64,000 bases of DNA from Hoplostethus atlanticus (taxonomy: Eukaryota > Chordata > Actinopteri > Trachichthyiformes > Trachichthyidae), in contig JAXDDX010000280.1 of NCBI GenBank assembly GCA_034670405.1, positions 186,001 to 250,000 on the forward strand. The letters are read 5' to 3'. A model generated the notes under the pieces. It worked only from the letters and a program-made list of their open reading frames with translations. It was not told the origin of the DNA and ran no database searches. Shown here in pieces: positions 31,558 through 44,024 of this stretch. Position 1 is the first letter of the stretch. Each line of letters opens with the position of its first letter. The translations under genes and the position numbers were made by a program.

Positions 31558-32049
31558 ACAGCATCTGTGTCCACAGATAACACACAAAAGTGTTAAGTAG
31601 TTTCAATGCATTATTAAATGAAGGAATAAAAACCGTGTCTGTGTGGACCCGGATATTGTATAATTCTTTCACAGCATCTGTGTCCACAGCATCTGTGGAC
31701 AGCATCTGTGTCCACAGATAACACACAAAAGTGTTAAGTAGATGGCAATGAGCCGTTATACAGCATGGTAGCAGCAGCATTCAGTTCAGTAAGCCTCATA
31801 TAAATGGAGTATGAAGCAAGGTACAGTCAGTATAGCACCACAGGATTGTCACTGAATATGGTAACATACACAATCTGTTTCGTTTAATGCTCTGATGCAT
31901 TTAAACTAATTACACCCCAGTTCCATAAAGGTGGTTTAAAAGAGCCCTATTATATTTACTATGTGCGGTATGCATTTTTACAGTTTCAATGCATTATTAA
32001 ATGAAGGAATAAAAACCGTGTCTGTGTGGACCCGGATATTGTATAATTC
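31558..32049. repeat. local direct repeats (68 bp x2 and 43 bp x2)
   Basis: A 68-base block is identical at 31599-31666 and 31982-32049 (starting agtttcaatgcattatt). A 43-base block is identical at 31558-31600 and 31699-31741 (acagcatctgtgtccacag...). The core acacaaaagtgttaagtag recurs again at 32614-32632. The 43- and 68-base blocks overlap by two bases at 31599-31600. Confidence 0.9.
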
Positions 32050-32794
32050 ATTGACACAAGGTTACTACATTTTTGTGTTTTTCATGAATCTAGTCCAGCA
32101 GAATCATGGTTGAATGATTGAACGTAATTGAACATATTTACACCAAAATGCGATATATCCATTTTGGAAAAATCAATGCCTGAAAAGTTCTCCATTGACT
32201 ATTTCTAAACTATAGGGAATTCACTCTGTCAAAGTGTTGTCAATAGGTCATCCAAGGACTTAAGTTACTGTTTTTTAGAAAGTACTGTAATTTGTTTTAA
32301 TGCTGTGTGATCAACTAAAGAGAAGGGTCAGTTTTTTCAAATGGTGCAAACCTCATTTTGGAACAAAACTCTTCATATACTCTTGTATATGACAGTATAT
32401 GATAGTCTCAAACTGTTAGCCATGCAGTTAGCATCAGAAACATTTCCTGTAGCAACCAATACATTCAGAAACAAATGGACAACTGCCAAAACCAAATACA
32501 GGCACATCTCATCAGTTGCACTTGAATCAATGTGCCCATTTACACACAACAGACACTAGCAAACTATTTGTTGTACATTAAAAAAGGAGTTATTTTGACC
32601 CATTTTATGGGAAACACAAAAGTGTTAAGTAGTTTACAAACACGTATTACAAGGAATATGTGGAATATAAAATTACTGAATATTTCTAATATGAAAATAT
32701 TGTCAAGCAAACACCAACAAGTCAGGTGATTTTGACCTCTTTTATATGCCAGAGGGCTAAAATAGAATACAGCTCCATATTTTCATAGTTTACT

Positions 32795-32880
32795 GTGGTT
32801 GCAGCCCCTATGTAGCTCAATGGGAAGGGCATGGCACTAGGTGTCAGGGCTAGGAGTTCAGTTACCACTGGGACCACCCA
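32795..32880 (+). repeat. decayed tRNA-derived SINE head
   Basis: gcccctatgtagctcaatgg looks like a tRNA 5' half with A-box; aggagttcagttaccactg is a decayed B-box. It is not a functional tRNA, because the anticodon arm and acceptor pairing are lost. Confidence 0.5.
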
Positions 32881-33419
32881 CTGCCAAAAAAATCTATGAG
32901 GCACTGTGAGGCACTGATGGTCCCTTCTGAGGTTGAATAAGGTCTGACACCCACTACAAGATTCTGTACTGGTTAGATTGTTGGTTGTTTACACTGGGAG
33001 AAAAATAAACCAGTGCCCAAACGTTTAGTACCATTTGGGTCTACTATTAGCAGTTCAGCAACATCTTAATAATGTAGCCCATCTTTTTATTTTACGACTG
33101 ATTAATAACTGGTATGAGGCCAGTGTAGGTCTAATTGAAAAGGTAACCCAATGTTTTCATCCCACCAAATACAAAGGTGAACTTTGACCTCCAGTCATTG
33201 TAAGACAAACGATCACCAATTACATACAAAAATCAACAATACTTTCATAAAAGCCTTCATTTCAAATTTTTCTAATGATGTATACTATGAATCTATATGA
33301 TAACATTTTATGTCAGCCTAAAAAAAGATGGGTAAACTGAGGTGAGGCAGGTTTCCCCTACCTATATGAAGCTGATGCCAGACAGAGCAATAGGACTTCT
33401 ATGTGAATTCACATGTAAC

Positions 33420-33640
33420 TAGAGCTGGGTATCGAGAGCCGGTTCCAATCTAGTCCCTGTGGTTGGGCAATTTCAAACATTTGGCCCTTTCGGTGTGACG
33501 TTTATTTCAAACAATGATGTATTTCGACGTTAGGACGCTCCATTGTATGTCGTCTTTTCCCCTTAACAATTTATCAAATAGGACTCAGTGAGGGAATCCA
33601 TAGAGAATCAAATCGATAAGGAGAATCGAAAATGGCATCG
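33420..33640 (+). repeat. decayed transposon-like segment
   Basis: It starts actagagctgggtatcgaga and contains several gaatcga/tcgat words near its end (aatcaaatcgataaggagaa), resembling fish hAT-like elements that begin agctgggtatcg. Boundaries are uncertain. Confidence 0.35.
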
Positions 33641-33747
33641 TATTACTGAAAATTTACACTGGTGATGAACGAAAACAGTGGAATGTGCGTAGGCTTATAA
33701 CAACATGAGAACAAGGCTGAAAAAGCAGCATATTATCAGTGGTCTGG

Positions 33748-35415
33748 TTAAAGTCTCTGCGAGTCATTTTTCCACTGTTTGTCAAAGGAGAATTTCTTGT
33801 ACTTTTCTGTCGTCACTTGCTGCAAATGGAAAATATCAACATCTGGCCCTCTGAGGGAGGCCAGCTCAAGCTTGCCGCAACGCTTGAGTGCGTTACGGAC
33901 CAGAAAATACAGCAGGGCCGCGCACAGTGCGATAAACACAGCTATGCCGAGGAGGCTGCCGGCCTTGACGTACGACGGCACTGCAGTTGGGTGGATGCTA
34001 GTCGGAGTGGTGACGTAGTAAGGCGGCGTCGAGCCCGATCCGTCGTCACTGGAAACACACTGGTGACCGCCCAGCAGCTCGAAGCCCTCATCACACAAAC
34101 ACCTGTAGCTGCCAAACGTATTCACACACTTGTGATCGCACTGCCTCTCATCTTCACATTCATTTATGTCGGTGCAAATGGCCGTTTCATTCCTGGTGTC
34201 TCTTATGTACCCAATGGGGCAGTAACAGTAACTGGACCCTTGTTTCTTCATGTCTAGGTGGCAATTGGCCAGGCAGTCTTGTTCGGTGCAGTGGAAGTCA
34301 CACTTCTTCGGGTCATCCTCTGACACTTTGAATCCACTGCGACACCCACACCTATACACCCCTCCGGATTTCTCACACAGCATGTGTTCACAGTTGTCGC
34401 AGATTTCATTGTTCACACACTCTCCATCATCCTCTACAAACCCATCTCTGCATATGCACTCAAACCCGCCCTCTGTGTTCACACACTCCTGGTTCTCCTC
34501 AGTGCAGCTGTTCTCGTCCTCACACTCGTTAACATCCACACACCTCTCCCTGTCCTGTGCCAGCAAGTAGCCCTGGTGACACCTGCATGTGTAGGTGTCG
34601 CCCTCCTTTTGGCACTGATGCGCACAGCCGGCGCAGGGATCTTTGGCGCATGTGATGTTGTTGACATGGAGAGGTTGCCCGGTCGGACATGTGCACAAGT
34701 TCTGCTTATTTTCATACACACACCCGTTCTCGCAACCGCCACGCAACACCTCACAACTCCACGGGGCTTGCATCCAGTTTCCATCGAAGCAGATGTACTT
34801 TGAATCCAAATACTTGTTGTCTAAAAGTGTCTTGACTGCGATGCTTCCCGGGGGAAACTTCGCCAAACCGGCTCCGTCGAAGCCTATAGACGTGGTGTAT
34901 TCAACCCGCGCATCTCCTTTCACCTGTAAACGTCCGCACGGGTCGTCGAAGGAATACTGGCAGAGAAACCCTTGTAATTTGTTGTGGCACGGCGCCTGCC
35001 GCCATGTGGAGTTATAGTCCGCCGACACAGAGACGCACTTGGAGGAGCAGCTGTTATCAAACCCGCCCCAGCTGTGGAAATCGGTGGCGACGTCCCCACT
35101 GGTCCATCTGTAGCCATACAGCTGGGACGCATTATCGGGACACCGGCCATCCGGTAACTGCAAGCCAATCCAATAGTCACCGCTCAACCCGCTCAGTAAA
35201 CCCGACACCATCTCGTGCGCCTGCAGCGATTGCACCGTCATTAAACGTCCGGCGGCGTCTTCGCAGCGTTTCTGTCCGTTTGTAAAGTTGCCAGTCTGCT
35301 GGAAAACAGCAAAACACCGATTCCCGACGCATTGTCCGCGTTGAGAGAGGACCTCTTCCTCCAGCCCCCAGACCACAAACAAAGTAATAAGAAGTGCGTG
35401 TGTGGTGTGCTTCAT
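33748..35415 (-). CDS. thbd: Thrombomodulin, tandem copy B
   Basis: A second single-exon thrombomodulin-like gene of 555 residues: signal peptide about 1-24, C-type lectin-like domain about 29-152 (YWIGLQL, CHNKLQGFLCQYSF), six EGF-like domains (about 221-256, 261-292, 298-333, 339-372, 376-414, 420-453), a DDGSGS sequence at 457-462 suited to glycosaminoglycan attachment, a membrane segment about 485-506 and a tail FHLQQVTTEKYKKF...DSQRL. The tail resembles both copy A and the human THBD tail, which also ends QRL. The ATG at 35415 is chosen because the open frame in front begins with TTG and runs through a TATA box at 35510-35515. CD93 is the alternative, as it neighbours THBD in human, but the six EGF domains, the shared tail and the Ser-Gly site argue for a duplicated thrombomodulin. 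Confidence 0.85.
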   Translation of the reverse strand: MKHTTHALLITLFVVWGLEEEVLSQRGQCVGNRCFAVFQQTGNFTNGQKRCEDAAGRLMTVQSLQAHEMVSGLLSGLSGDYWIGLQLPDGRCPDNASQLYGYRWTSGDVATDFHSWGGFDNSCSSKCVSVSADYNSTWRQAPCHNKLQGFLCQYSFDDPCGRLQVKGDARVEYTTSIGFDGAGLAKFPPGSIAVKTLLDNKYLDSKYICFDGNWMQAPWSCEVLRGGCENGCVYENKQNLCTCPTGQPLHVNNITCAKDPCAGCAHQCQKEGDTYTCRCHQGYLLAQDRERCVDVNECEDENSCTEENQECVNTEGGFECICRDGFVEDDGECVNNEICDNCEHMLCEKSGGVYRCGCRSGFKVSEDDPKKCDFHCTEQDCLANCHLDMKKQGSSYCYCPIGYIRDTRNETAICTDINECEDERQCDHKCVNTFGSYRCLCDEGFELLGGHQCVSSDDGSGSTPPYYVTTPTSIHPTAVPSYVKAGSLLGIAVFIALCAALLYFLVRNALKRCGKLELASLRGPDVDIFHLQQVTTEKYKKFSFDKQWKNDSQRL

Positions 35416-35509
35416 ATTCTGGCTGTAAGAGGTGGCCCGGGATAATATAAATTGACCTGTTCGGCGATCCGAGGCTGATACTATGAGTGCGACCTGAACA
35501 TAGCCCCCA

Positions 35510-35515
35510 TTTATA
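35510..35515 (-). promoter_or_regulatory. TATA box of thbd copy B
   Basis: TATAAA on the - strand, in the context gcttttataaatggggg, lies about 95 bases before the chosen ATG. The spacing matches that of copy A (about 90 bases), which supports both start choices. Confidence 0.65.
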
Positions 35516-37485
35516 AAAGCATCCAACTGTGGAAGGAAGGAAGTTCCGTCCAGCCAGTGGTTTGCTCAACCCCCAAGCTGTCCAGAAGCCTTATCTCACA
35601 GAGGCTGTCCTCATCAGAGAGAGCACACACACACACACACACACACACACATTTTTAATATGAGGTAGACAAACGTAATCCTATAATCCTTTCCCATGAA
35701 TGATACTTCCGTTTTCCAATTACGTGGTACTTATGTAAAAAGTTAATTGAAAGTCTGCTGGGAAGAGACATTTCTGCTCCAGCTCTTCTGGAACAGAGGT
35801 TTACCATCGTTATTGCCTATGTCTCATAAATGCCTATGTCGCACGTCTTATAAATGCACACATGCCCTTAAATATATTGGTTTGTTATCAATCATGATAT
35901 TTGGGTTTAAGCTAATAATTGAAATGGAAAAAAATACAATCCAGATCCAAAACAGATCCAAACTGAGTTTAAAGTTTAAGAACTCCCGGTTTAGTTGAAC
36001 TTCCACTTTACCAATGAAATATGTATATTCAGAGCAGGAGTTTATTTTTAGGTGGGTCCAATAATGTAAGTGATTAGCTGCAACATCCCCCTGAACTGTA
36101 GATTTTAGTGAATGCGATGGATGATTCTGCCATCCTCCTTCATAAATATGAACAAAGTTTGGAAGGTAATGACAGGTATGGAAATATCATCAGCCCTGAG
36201 GAAGGAATTCCTTCCGGGAAAGACACTGACTCAGGGATCTGAAGGAAGTAAGGAGCCAGGATACGGAAGAATTTACCCAGAATATCACAACTGAATGGAG
36301 ACATATTTGATTACGCATAACTTAATCTCGTCAATCAAACCAATCATCGCTCATAAAACTTGAAACTAGTTGTTTTTTCAATGGGGCTGGCTAGAGGGGA
36401 GAAAGTGATCGGAGTTGGAAAAGGAAGTAGGAACAAGTGGGCTGGACACACTTCCTACAGAGATTGCCATGGGGACGCAGTATGAAAGCATGACAAGCAT
36501 TGAACTATGTAAACCATTATACACCTTCTCATTCCAAGAGCCGCTTTGTTCCCAAGTGGGTCGAGCAGAAGTGTAGGAATGCGTTCATGTCCGAAGGAGT
36601 CCCTCCCAAAGAAAGCAAGACTGACTCAGTGGATGTAAAAAGGGGGTGTAATACGTGGGCAGTAATCCTCAGTCTGAAAAGTCTGGAATCACAGGGAAAC
36701 TTACAATGGGGATCAAAACTGTCTGATTTGAACCCCCTCTCCGCTCGGTCACCCTGACATCTAGTGTGTGCAACAAGAAAAAAGATATCGCAAACTTTCA
36801 CATGCTCCTCTACCACTCTTGGTCTTTTGGGTCCGACAAAGACACAACTTCATGGTGGTCAAGCTGAAAGCCGGGCTGTTTTTCTTAGCTGGCAGCAATA
36901 TGGTGTTTCTTATCCCAACGATTGCAGGTTATTCAGATGAATAATCGCTCACAATTGACAGCAGTGGCGGATAAAGGGATTCAATCGTATTTTAGCGCCT
37001 CCTTTCCTGTCATGAAAGTGGGTTTGGTGGGACAAAATGGGGTGGAGAGGATGTGGCCAAGGCGTACAGGGAAAATAATCTTTTGTTCACGCAGTGGAAA
37101 CAAAATAAGCAGTTCAGTGTTTTTATTTGATTAGTGAGAGATTCAATTTTAGGATGCCTGGCAGCGGGCAACACAGATTCGGTCAAATACAACAACATAC
37201 AAGCCGTCTCGTGTTCCACGAGGTCGGTTTGGTGAGATAAAACCTTGACCACTCAGTATCTCGAGTAAATATTTTCCCTGACATCTATCTTTTGCCCATG
37301 CTGAACTTACCCGGGGGAGTTTATTTCTCTTAAATCAAAGATACCCAGAGAGACAACTTGTTTTCACAGTGAAGCCATGTGATGCAGTCAGTCTGACAGG
37401 TTTGAAGTCAGTGCCACCAACAACATTCCCAATATGGCGTTGAACAGAACACATCTGAATATCTGAGATAATTTGTCATATTTCC

Positions 37486-37523
37486 CCAGCCTCGCCCTTA
37501 GTGAACAATGAGGGCGAGGCTGG
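37486..37523. repeat. perfect GC-rich hairpin, 13-bp stem and 12-base loop
   Basis: CCAGCCTCGCCCT (37486-37498) pairs exactly with AGGGCGAGGCTGG (37511-37523). It is unusually GC-rich for its AT-rich surroundings. Confidence 0.9.
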
Positions 37524-37609
37524 TATCCTGCTCCCTGTTTAGTCTTTTACTGTAAGGTAACAATACAATAATAGGTTGTCATATTATTGTACAGGATACA
37601 AAAATACAG

Positions 37610-37610
<1 letters not shown>

Positions 37611-37656
<46 letters not shown>
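37611..37656. repeat. (CA)23 microsatellite
   Basis: Uninterrupted 46-base tract. Confidence 0.97.
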
Positions 37657-37659
<3 letters not shown>

Positions 37660-38715
37660 CCTGCACACCCATATACATACCAATCAGTCGATGTGGTAAA
37701 TGAAAAGGTGACTTCCAGTCAGTGACCATCATAAGGCACTAGTCACTAGTCTGAACAAAAATCAAATAAATTATGCTTTTTTCGCTAAAAAGACTCATCT
37801 TCATATAATTTGCATCCATTTCAGGCTACTTACTGATGATTTATTCTGGGAAATTATACCGTTAATATTTTTGCCAGCCTAAAAAGTGGGTAAAAATGCA
37901 CTAAATACAACTGCATAAATTGCGTGTCTCAGTAACTTTTATTATTGTATTACTGTTTATTGTACATTTTACTCAAGTAGATATTTACACCAGTACCTTT
38001 ACTTCTACTTAGGTGGAATTTTGGTGATACTACTTCTTTCTGAGTAGGATTTTGTGGTGCTCTTTCCATCCCTGTTCATGACCACGGCTAACTAGCTAAC
38101 CTAGTTAACTAAACTAATTTAGTACGACTAGATTGCATTTTGTCAGGTGGTAGCAGCTTCATAATATTAGCTTCTTGCTCTCTTAACTCGTGTCTTCTTC
38201 ACTGGGCTCCAGCCTAATGTTGTTCAGCCAGAAAAACTGTGGTTCTTTGGATTCGTTCATTGAGGTTTAACTCAGTTGATGGGATTAATCTGGATTACAC
38301 TGCTTGGCCCTCCTGATCAAGGACAGCACTCAATCTGTTGGATCCAATACTTTATTTGATGATAGTTCATAGTTGATACTCGACTATCAGGCGACAAAAA
38401 GTAGATGACACTTTGCTGCATCTCTACAGACTACATAATCCTAACCCTGACCGTAGTCTAACCACAACCCTAACATTAACCCTACCTCATACATCTCTCT
38501 ATCTCTTCACACTAACATCACCTGCACATTAGAGACACCTCGGCCCTAAAATAAGTTTCACGGTAGTTGCCAACAGTCGGTTAAAACACAGCCAAGGACT
38601 GCACGTTAAGCAGTGTGGCATCTGAGAGCTGTCACCAACCAAGGAAAAGGAGGAGTTTCCACGTCCTGGATGAGGATGAAAGGAAGGAGCGGGGAGGTTA
38701 ATTTACCCGTGACCT

Positions 38716-38718
<3 letters not shown>

Positions 38719-38774
<56 letters not shown>

Positions 38775-38849
38775 GAAGACCTACATACACATACAGCTAA
38801 TGCACAAGCACACACAAGCAAGCGCTGATGCAGACGCACATGATGAAGT

Positions 38850-38886
<37 letters not shown>

Positions 38887-38991
38887 TGACCTCACACAAA
38901 CAGACAGACACACCGTGGGCAAGAGTAAGATGTACTGGAAAATTAGATATCATGGGTGGTGCATCCTGAGGTGGGCACACACACACATACA

Positions 38992-39031
<40 letters not shown>

Positions 39032-39133
39032 TATGACCTCTCCTGATTCACGCACCCCGTCCAGGGAGTGTTTGGTCTCTATGTAAACTTCGTAAGGGAC
39101 AACGTGTACTCGGGCGCACACCTACACAGACGT

Positions 39134-39192
<59 letters not shown>
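38719..39192. repeat. cluster of four (AC)n tracts
   Basis: Pure tracts lie at 38719-38773, 38852-38883 and 39135-39192, with an imperfect one around 38976-39026, separated by 70-110 bases of unique or CA-degenerate sequence. All open frames across the cluster are repeat translations. Confidence 0.95.
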
Positions 39193-39195
<3 letters not shown>

Positions 39196-42100
39196 CCACA
39201 GATCTAAAGGAAAGAAGGGGTCTTCTGAGAGCTTCATACACAATTATGAACTTGCACATACAACTCCTGAGTTTCCTACGAAACATCGTACCTCTTAAAG
39301 GTCACTCTTCCGTTCAGGAATTGAGTACAACAATTTATTTCTCCCTTTCCTGTTTTTTTTTTTTTTTTTTTACATCCTAGAGTGTTTTTTCTACAACGGG
39401 TTGGTTTGAACCCAGGTTACTGAAACACTCTCTACACACGGGAGACGTTCAGTTACAGTAAAGGAGATGTGATTCCTGCTGGACTCCAACACCATGCAAG
39501 GACCAGGTAGTTTAACGATTAGCTTGAGCTTTTATTTCTTTTATGTTCAAATCTGATCTTCATTTCAGTTGAATTTTAGTTTAGTTAGTTAGTTTTTTTT
39601 ATTTTTCATAAATGTCAGTTTTAGTAAATTTTACTTTTAGTATTGCAATGATAATGCCTTTATTACATATTTTGGTAATGCCTGATAGGAAATTGCCTTT
39701 GGAGATAGATAAAGTAGAACAAACAGATTAAGGTGTCAATGCATTGATGTAGTATTGGTACTTGATCTCGGCACATTCAAGGTTAATTTTTATTGTATTT
39801 CCCTTTTTTTAATATAAGATTCGTTTTGATTTAATTCATTCATTTTTTAAATTTTATTTCAAGCAAATTAAATGTTTTTTTCATGCTTAATTATAGTCTT
39901 AATTTCAGCTTTGGTTAACTAACTACAATTACAACTTTGGGAAGAACATAACTACACACTCTACTGTCACTGCTAACCTAAAAATCAGGAAATTACTCCT
40001 TTACAATTGAGTCATTCTGTCAGCGGTACAATGAATGACTGTGGGCTCGTGTCAAAATCAGTGGTTAACGGTGAGTGCTAAAGGGATATTGTGACATTTT
40101 AGATTTTGGTCTGTTCTCTTACCAAGAACAAATGTACCCATACTGGAAGTTATTTTAATCAACAACTTCTTGTATGTGAAAAGTGACCAATGAACTAAAA
40201 TAACAGTTCACAGGATTTCCGCAAGAAAAATTGCGTTTAGTTACATATTTCTTCAAAAAGATATGAGGAAGGCCTGGGGGCTGAAACGTGTTTTTTTCTC
40301 CATTAAAAATATGAAATAAGCTTCTTGCTCACAAAAGTTTTTCTGTTATACCCTCTAGGTAACTGAAACCTGATGTAATCCTGACAACGCCCAACACGTG
40401 ACGAAGCAACGTGATGTTATCCTAATAATATTTTCAGAATCCTCTCAAAAATATTTTGGCAGCCTTCCAACGATTGGAGGCAAACCCATGTTGGCCAGTC
40501 ACGACGTTGAATTCTGCTATGGATGCGCCTTGCTTACTTTATTCAACCCTCGCTGACCCTTACTTACAATGAGGATATTGTGTTTCACCGTCTGAGACAC
40601 ACAGATAAATATTCGCTGTGTAAATCATGTCCTGTGTTGAGGCGCAGGGGGGAAAGGTAGATCCACCACCTCAATGACAGGAAATGGCCCCCCGGGACTC
40701 CTGGATGAAATCACAAGCCTTCAGGCTCACAAGGTTAAACAAGCAGAGTATATTACAACCTTGTCTTCGTCTTCGTCCTTATTTTCACCCTCATTGTCGA
40801 CTTGGAACGTAAACCTGCACCACCATTTTTAGCAAATGTTTCAATAGAACAAACCAAGACAAGCGGATAATATCACTCCACTGGCAGATATAAAATGGAT
40901 GAGCATGTTATGGTGAACTTGTTGGTACTGGAGATATGGGTGGCATTAATGAATGCTCTTGGCTGCACTTCCAGATGTTATGAAAAGGATTTTGTACTGT
41001 CTACAGAAAATTGTCTGGCTTGGGTTTTGCTGTATCAACCAACCTGAAGATTTTGAAACCCACTTTTTGGATTTGTACTAAATACATATCTAACTGTAGG
41101 ATAATGAGCCCAACAAACTTTTACCGTTTACATGAAAACCCTTACAGGCATGATTGTCAGAAGCAGGAAACGTTCTATCTTGCAGTTCTGATACAAAAGT
41201 TTTCTCTGAACAAAGTGAAAAGATTTACACAGCTTATTGTTTCATCAACCAAGACTATCTCTATTACATTTAGGACAATAAACACCTTTTTCCACTTCAG
41301 CGCTCTGTAATTGCTCAAGTGAGGAACCTCTAATCACTATAGGAGACGCCAAGTATTAACCAGGTATTTCATTATGTCTTCTTTTGTAATGGTCTACAGT
41401 GAAGTGTGGAGAGAAATATGAAACGGAGGAGAGAGAAATGTGAAAGCAGAGTGCAAGCTCAGGTTTAAATGCATGCCATGGGACATATATAGTAATGTAA
41501 CAGGATGCCCCAGTCTCTTTTTACAGAGGTCAGCATGGAAGGAAATTTCCGCTTTTTAGAGCATGCATTGCTGTCTGCACTGTTGTTCCACCTATGAAAA
41601 CTGTTGTGGAGGATACAAATAAATGGTTGTCTTTTCAGCTGCAAGAAGGCACAAGGAATGATCTACTTTATAACGGTAGAGAAATAATAGGCTGCAGTAC
41701 TTAATGGAGGATAGCTGCAGGATATGGGGATGGGTCTTCTCTGATGATTGCCACTGTATTTTCTTTTAAACTCAAACCCAGCTCATCCCATCCTCTGCTA
41801 TTTTCTGTTGCATGGGGATGTGCAACCAACACTGACAACAGTCCCTGCAGTCTCCGTAAAGTTTCTGGAACGTAGTTGATTGAATTGAGCGGCCCTCCTC
41901 CTGAATAAAGAGTTTATTAGCCGTCTGTGTGTTTTGGCAGGGAGGAGAGCCGACCAGCGCCTAGAGGAGCTCTCACAGAGACACCAAAGCTCCCCATGCC
42001 AATCCCACCGTCCAACAGGAAATCACAGCAAGACTTTGTCATTTATTGCCCATTTTCATTTACTGCCAGCAAAACAACGGAGGGGCTTGGTCAAACATTA

Positions 42101-43116
42101 TGTTGCTTTATTGGCAAATGTCACTGTTCTCAACGTTTCCAGCAATTGTTTTTTCATGTCAGAAAGAAGCAGGTGATTGAACGCCATGCCCTAGGGGAAG
42201 ACTGTCCATGCTCTGTGCAATATACTCACTCATTTAAGGATGGACACGTACCAATACTGTGGGTGAAGCAAGCTGAGCTCCGACTCACTTATTGCCTTGG
42301 GGTTTCTCCTTAATTCTATACATGTGGATTTGATCAGCGGACGCCTACGCTGAGTTTCAAGGAAGAGCAACTGGAATATGCTCCTCTAAAAAAACTTCTA
42401 TTAGAGTAGAAACAGATTTTTTCATGTGCTGTGATTAGCTTGTGGTGGCTTCCCAATACCACACAGGTATTTCATTGTTTGAACATTTGTTGAGTTTTAA
42501 CATTGATTATTCTTTTGTTTTTTATGATTATGTTTTCAAGGGGGACTTTTTACGTTCGTTAAGCTCGGTTAGTGTGGACGGTGATGGAGAGGATACAAAA
42601 AACACCAACACACACAGATACATGATGTGCGTCGTAGTCCGCTGAGCCCCTAGGACCCTGATTTTACATTGGAGAACAGCAATGATAGGCTGTTTTGTTT
42701 ATCCTTGATTGTGAGAAAACAAAACACAGTACTTTTCTTCCTCTGTTGATTGTCAAAACTGCCGAGCTAGACAGATTTATATCTCTAGAAACAAGAAAAT
42801 CCATATCATTGTGTTTGCAGCAACACCAAATCGACCTCCCCCGTGTGTCTTTACAAAGCCGCGTAACACCGCCGCTTCCCCTCAGCTTTCCTGCTCTCTG
42901 TTCCCATTGCCATTGCAGACCGACAGATGCATGGAGGGTCAGACAGGAACACCCCTGTTCTGTTCTCTCTACCTCTGTGGTAAATAAGTCTCCCCTCTGA
43001 GGAGGCCATTTTGGCACGCTAGCTGGAATATTATGAACTTTTCGTGACCCCAGAAAGGAGAACAAACACAGTGGGTCTCGACTGGACCCTCGGTTGAGCT
43101 GGGTGTAAGTACCAGC
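39193..43116. other. intergenic, AT-rich, no gene recognised
   Basis: It includes a T21 run near 39351-39371, an AT-rich part with attttattt words (39530-39900), a phrase aaggcctgggggctgaaacg at 40270-40289 that belongs to a common fish repeat motif (a relative is at 44803-44825), and a 128-codon frame at 41927-42313 with no homology I recognise. Confidence 0.55.
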
Positions 43117-43149
43117 CGCACACACACACACACACATTTGTCTTACTAT

Positions 43150-43255
43150 ACCTTTGAGGACCATCCATTAACTACGTTCATTCCCCAACCCTTCACTTCA
43201 ACCTTTACCCTCACCACTACATGCCTAATCTCGTCCCTTAACACCCACACACACA
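43150..43255 (+). repeat. fish repeat with actacattcattcc motif, uninterrupted copy
   Basis: tttgaggaccatccattaac then tacgttcattccccaaccct, caccactacatgcctaatct and cccttaacacccacacac align with 56336-56390 plus 56523-56580, where the same repeat is interrupted by a MITE. Confidence 0.6.
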
Positions 43256-43305
43256 AACAAATTCATTTTATATTATATTGACTGGCTGTTTCCACTCCCC
43301 TTGTT

Positions 43306-43306
<1 letters not shown>

Positions 43307-43339
<33 letters not shown>
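43307..43339. repeat. (CA)16 microsatellite
   Basis: Uninterrupted CA tract; an AT tract (tatatatatatatat) follows at about 43493-43520. Confidence 0.95.
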
Positions 43340-43342
<3 letters not shown>

Positions 43343-43970
43343 AGGAGAACAGAAGACAACACAAACACACAGTAACGCTGGGTCAGTTGATTGTTTTCTT
43401 GCCTCTGGTTGGAGTAACATCCGAATGAAAACACTGGATTGGGAAGAAGGTTTAAGGTTCACTGCACTGAACTGCAGGCCATAAATATAGACTTATATAT
43501 ATATATATGTATAATATATATAACACTTAAGTAGGCAGAGGAAATTAAATTATGTTTAAAAAATAAATTATGTTTTTAAAAAATACGGCCCTTCCTAAAC
43601 ATTACAAATACTTGTGTAACATTTGAACTTTTAGTGTGCATTCCCATGCTTGGAAGTGTGTATGTGTGTGTGAAGTTCTATAAAATACAGCAGACAGTTT
43701 TAATATTACCGTGCAATAATCCCACTTGCCAGTAGGATGCCTTCTTCAGTGTTTTACCAAATACCAGTGTATCATCATGTATCATACTGTATGTACGTGT
43801 AATAACATACGTGTGATGACGATGAGGACAACAGTGACAGTCCTGAATGGTAAATGACCCATGTGCTTGTGCTCATCACGCAGAACGCCCCCACCATACC
43901 TTACCTATGAAGTCTGTAACTCTCTGATTTATGCTGTGCTCATAAATGTGTGAGGAGGTCAGTTCTCAAC

Positions 43971-43971
<1 letters not shown>

Positions 43972-44023
<52 letters not shown>
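43972..44023. repeat. (GT)26 microsatellite
   Basis: Uninterrupted 52-base tract. Confidence 0.97.

Positions 44024-44024
<1 letters not shown>

Larger units (their letters stand above)
35516..38710. other. intergenic region upstream of thbd copy B
   Basis: A (CA)14 tract (35624-35651) and a (CA)23 tract (37611-37656) are present, plus a perfect 13-bp hairpin at 37486-37523. The frames at 36500-36816 and 36922-37252 lack homology and overlap each other on opposite strands, so I do not call genes. Otherwise nothing recognised. Confidence 0.6.

Noticed and set aside
35416..35526. N-terminal extension of thbd copy B
   Set aside because: It begins with TTG, not ATG, and runs through the TATA box. 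The 12-codon extension of copy A (29753-29788) begins with GTG.
38613..39380. Several open frames of Thr-His or Val-Cys repeats
   Set aside because: They are translations of CA/GT microsatellites. Frames at 1929-2348, 4227-4412, 5557-5878, 15540-15961, 30384-30735, 46233-46525, 52825-53049 and 53192-53425 are rejected for the same reason.
41535..41550. Perfect palindromic NF-kB-like site (ggaaatttcc)
   Set aside because: A single ten-base match in intergenic DNA is expected by chance and has no promoter nearby.
41927..42313. 128-codon frame
   Set aside because: No recognisable domain, ordinary composition, overlapped by another frame, no convincing splice context or homology.
42664..43164. 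166-codon frame on the - strand
   Set aside because: No domain, overlapped by a + strand frame of similar quality, and its start lies in a repeat with a CA tract; likely chance.
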